The position numbers were made by a program, and so were the translations under genes. Below the pieces are notes generated by a model, which worked only from the letters and a program-made list of their open reading frames with translations, had not been told where the DNA came from and did not search any database. Shown piece after piece: positions 5,960 through 6,006 of a DNA stretch of 6,006 bases (positions are counted from its first letter, which is position 1; each line of letters opens with the position of its first letter). Origin of the DNA: JBBDXA01 sp040902585 (GTDB lineage Bacteria > Planctomycetota > Phycisphaerae > Phycisphaerales > Phycisphaeraceae); the NCBI GenBank assembly GCA_040902585.1, contig JBBDXA010000083.1, forward strand, positions 1 through 6,006. Direction: 5' to 3'.

Positions 5960-6006
5960 ATGTCTGATAAGTTCGATCCCAACGCACAAACCCTCGGCGG
6001 CACCGC
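5960..6006 (+). CDS. Start of an unidentified gene, cut by the window edge
   Basis: An open frame begins ATG TCT GAT AAG TTC and reads MSDKFDPNAQTLGGT before the window ends. A second in-frame ATG at 5951 would add three residues (MLF). The sequence just before it (5930-5959) is AT-rich compared with the rest of the window, which suits a promoter or short leader, but there is no Shine-Dalgarno. It is co-directional with the sulfite reductase and separated from it by the inverted repeat pair. Fifteen residues are too few to assign a family. Confidence 0.5.
   Translation, partial: MSDKFDPNAQTLGGT

Overview
The window is high-GC, tightly packed bacterial chromosome. It has four complete genes, the first few codons of a fifth, and an unusual density of short repeats in and between them. 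It looks like a planctomycete-type organism (Planctomycetota, possibly Phycisphaerae). The reasons are a TatC with a very long second periplasmic loop, weak or absent Shine-Dalgarno sequences, and G-rich and ACAGATG-type intergenic repeats. That assignment is inference and was not tested against a database.

Layout. The left two thirds is a minus-strand run read right to left. It starts with queA (queuosine tRNA modification, about 3765 to 2596), continues with tatC (twin-arginine translocase core subunit, 2403 to 1147) and ends with an MlaF-type ABC transporter ATPase (1004 to 84). The gaps of 192 and 142 nt leave it open whether the three are cotranscribed. The right third is a plus-strand, ferredoxin-type siroheme sulfite reductase (3936 to 5786), divergent from queA across a gap of about 170 nt. 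A new plus-strand reading frame begins at 5960 and runs off the end.

Repeats. Three copies of a CCCCTCCCT / AGGGAGGGG hairpin with a G-rich tail lie at 35-73, 5800-5838 and 5893-5925. Two of them sit 10-13 nt behind a stop codon (mlaF-like gene and sulfite reductase) in the same orientation relative to the gene. A different inverted array of 10-nt ACAGATG units sits just behind the tatC stop (1046-1135). A 7-nt GGGTTCC tandem repeat lies inside queA and adds residues in frame.

The genes are housekeeping or envelope functions: tRNA modification, folded-protein export, lipid or ABC transport, and sulfur assimilation. They do not form one obvious pathway. I see no phage, CRISPR, transposase, tRNA or rRNA. 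The unusual content is the insertions in TatC and QueA and the repeat families, not a new multi-gene system.
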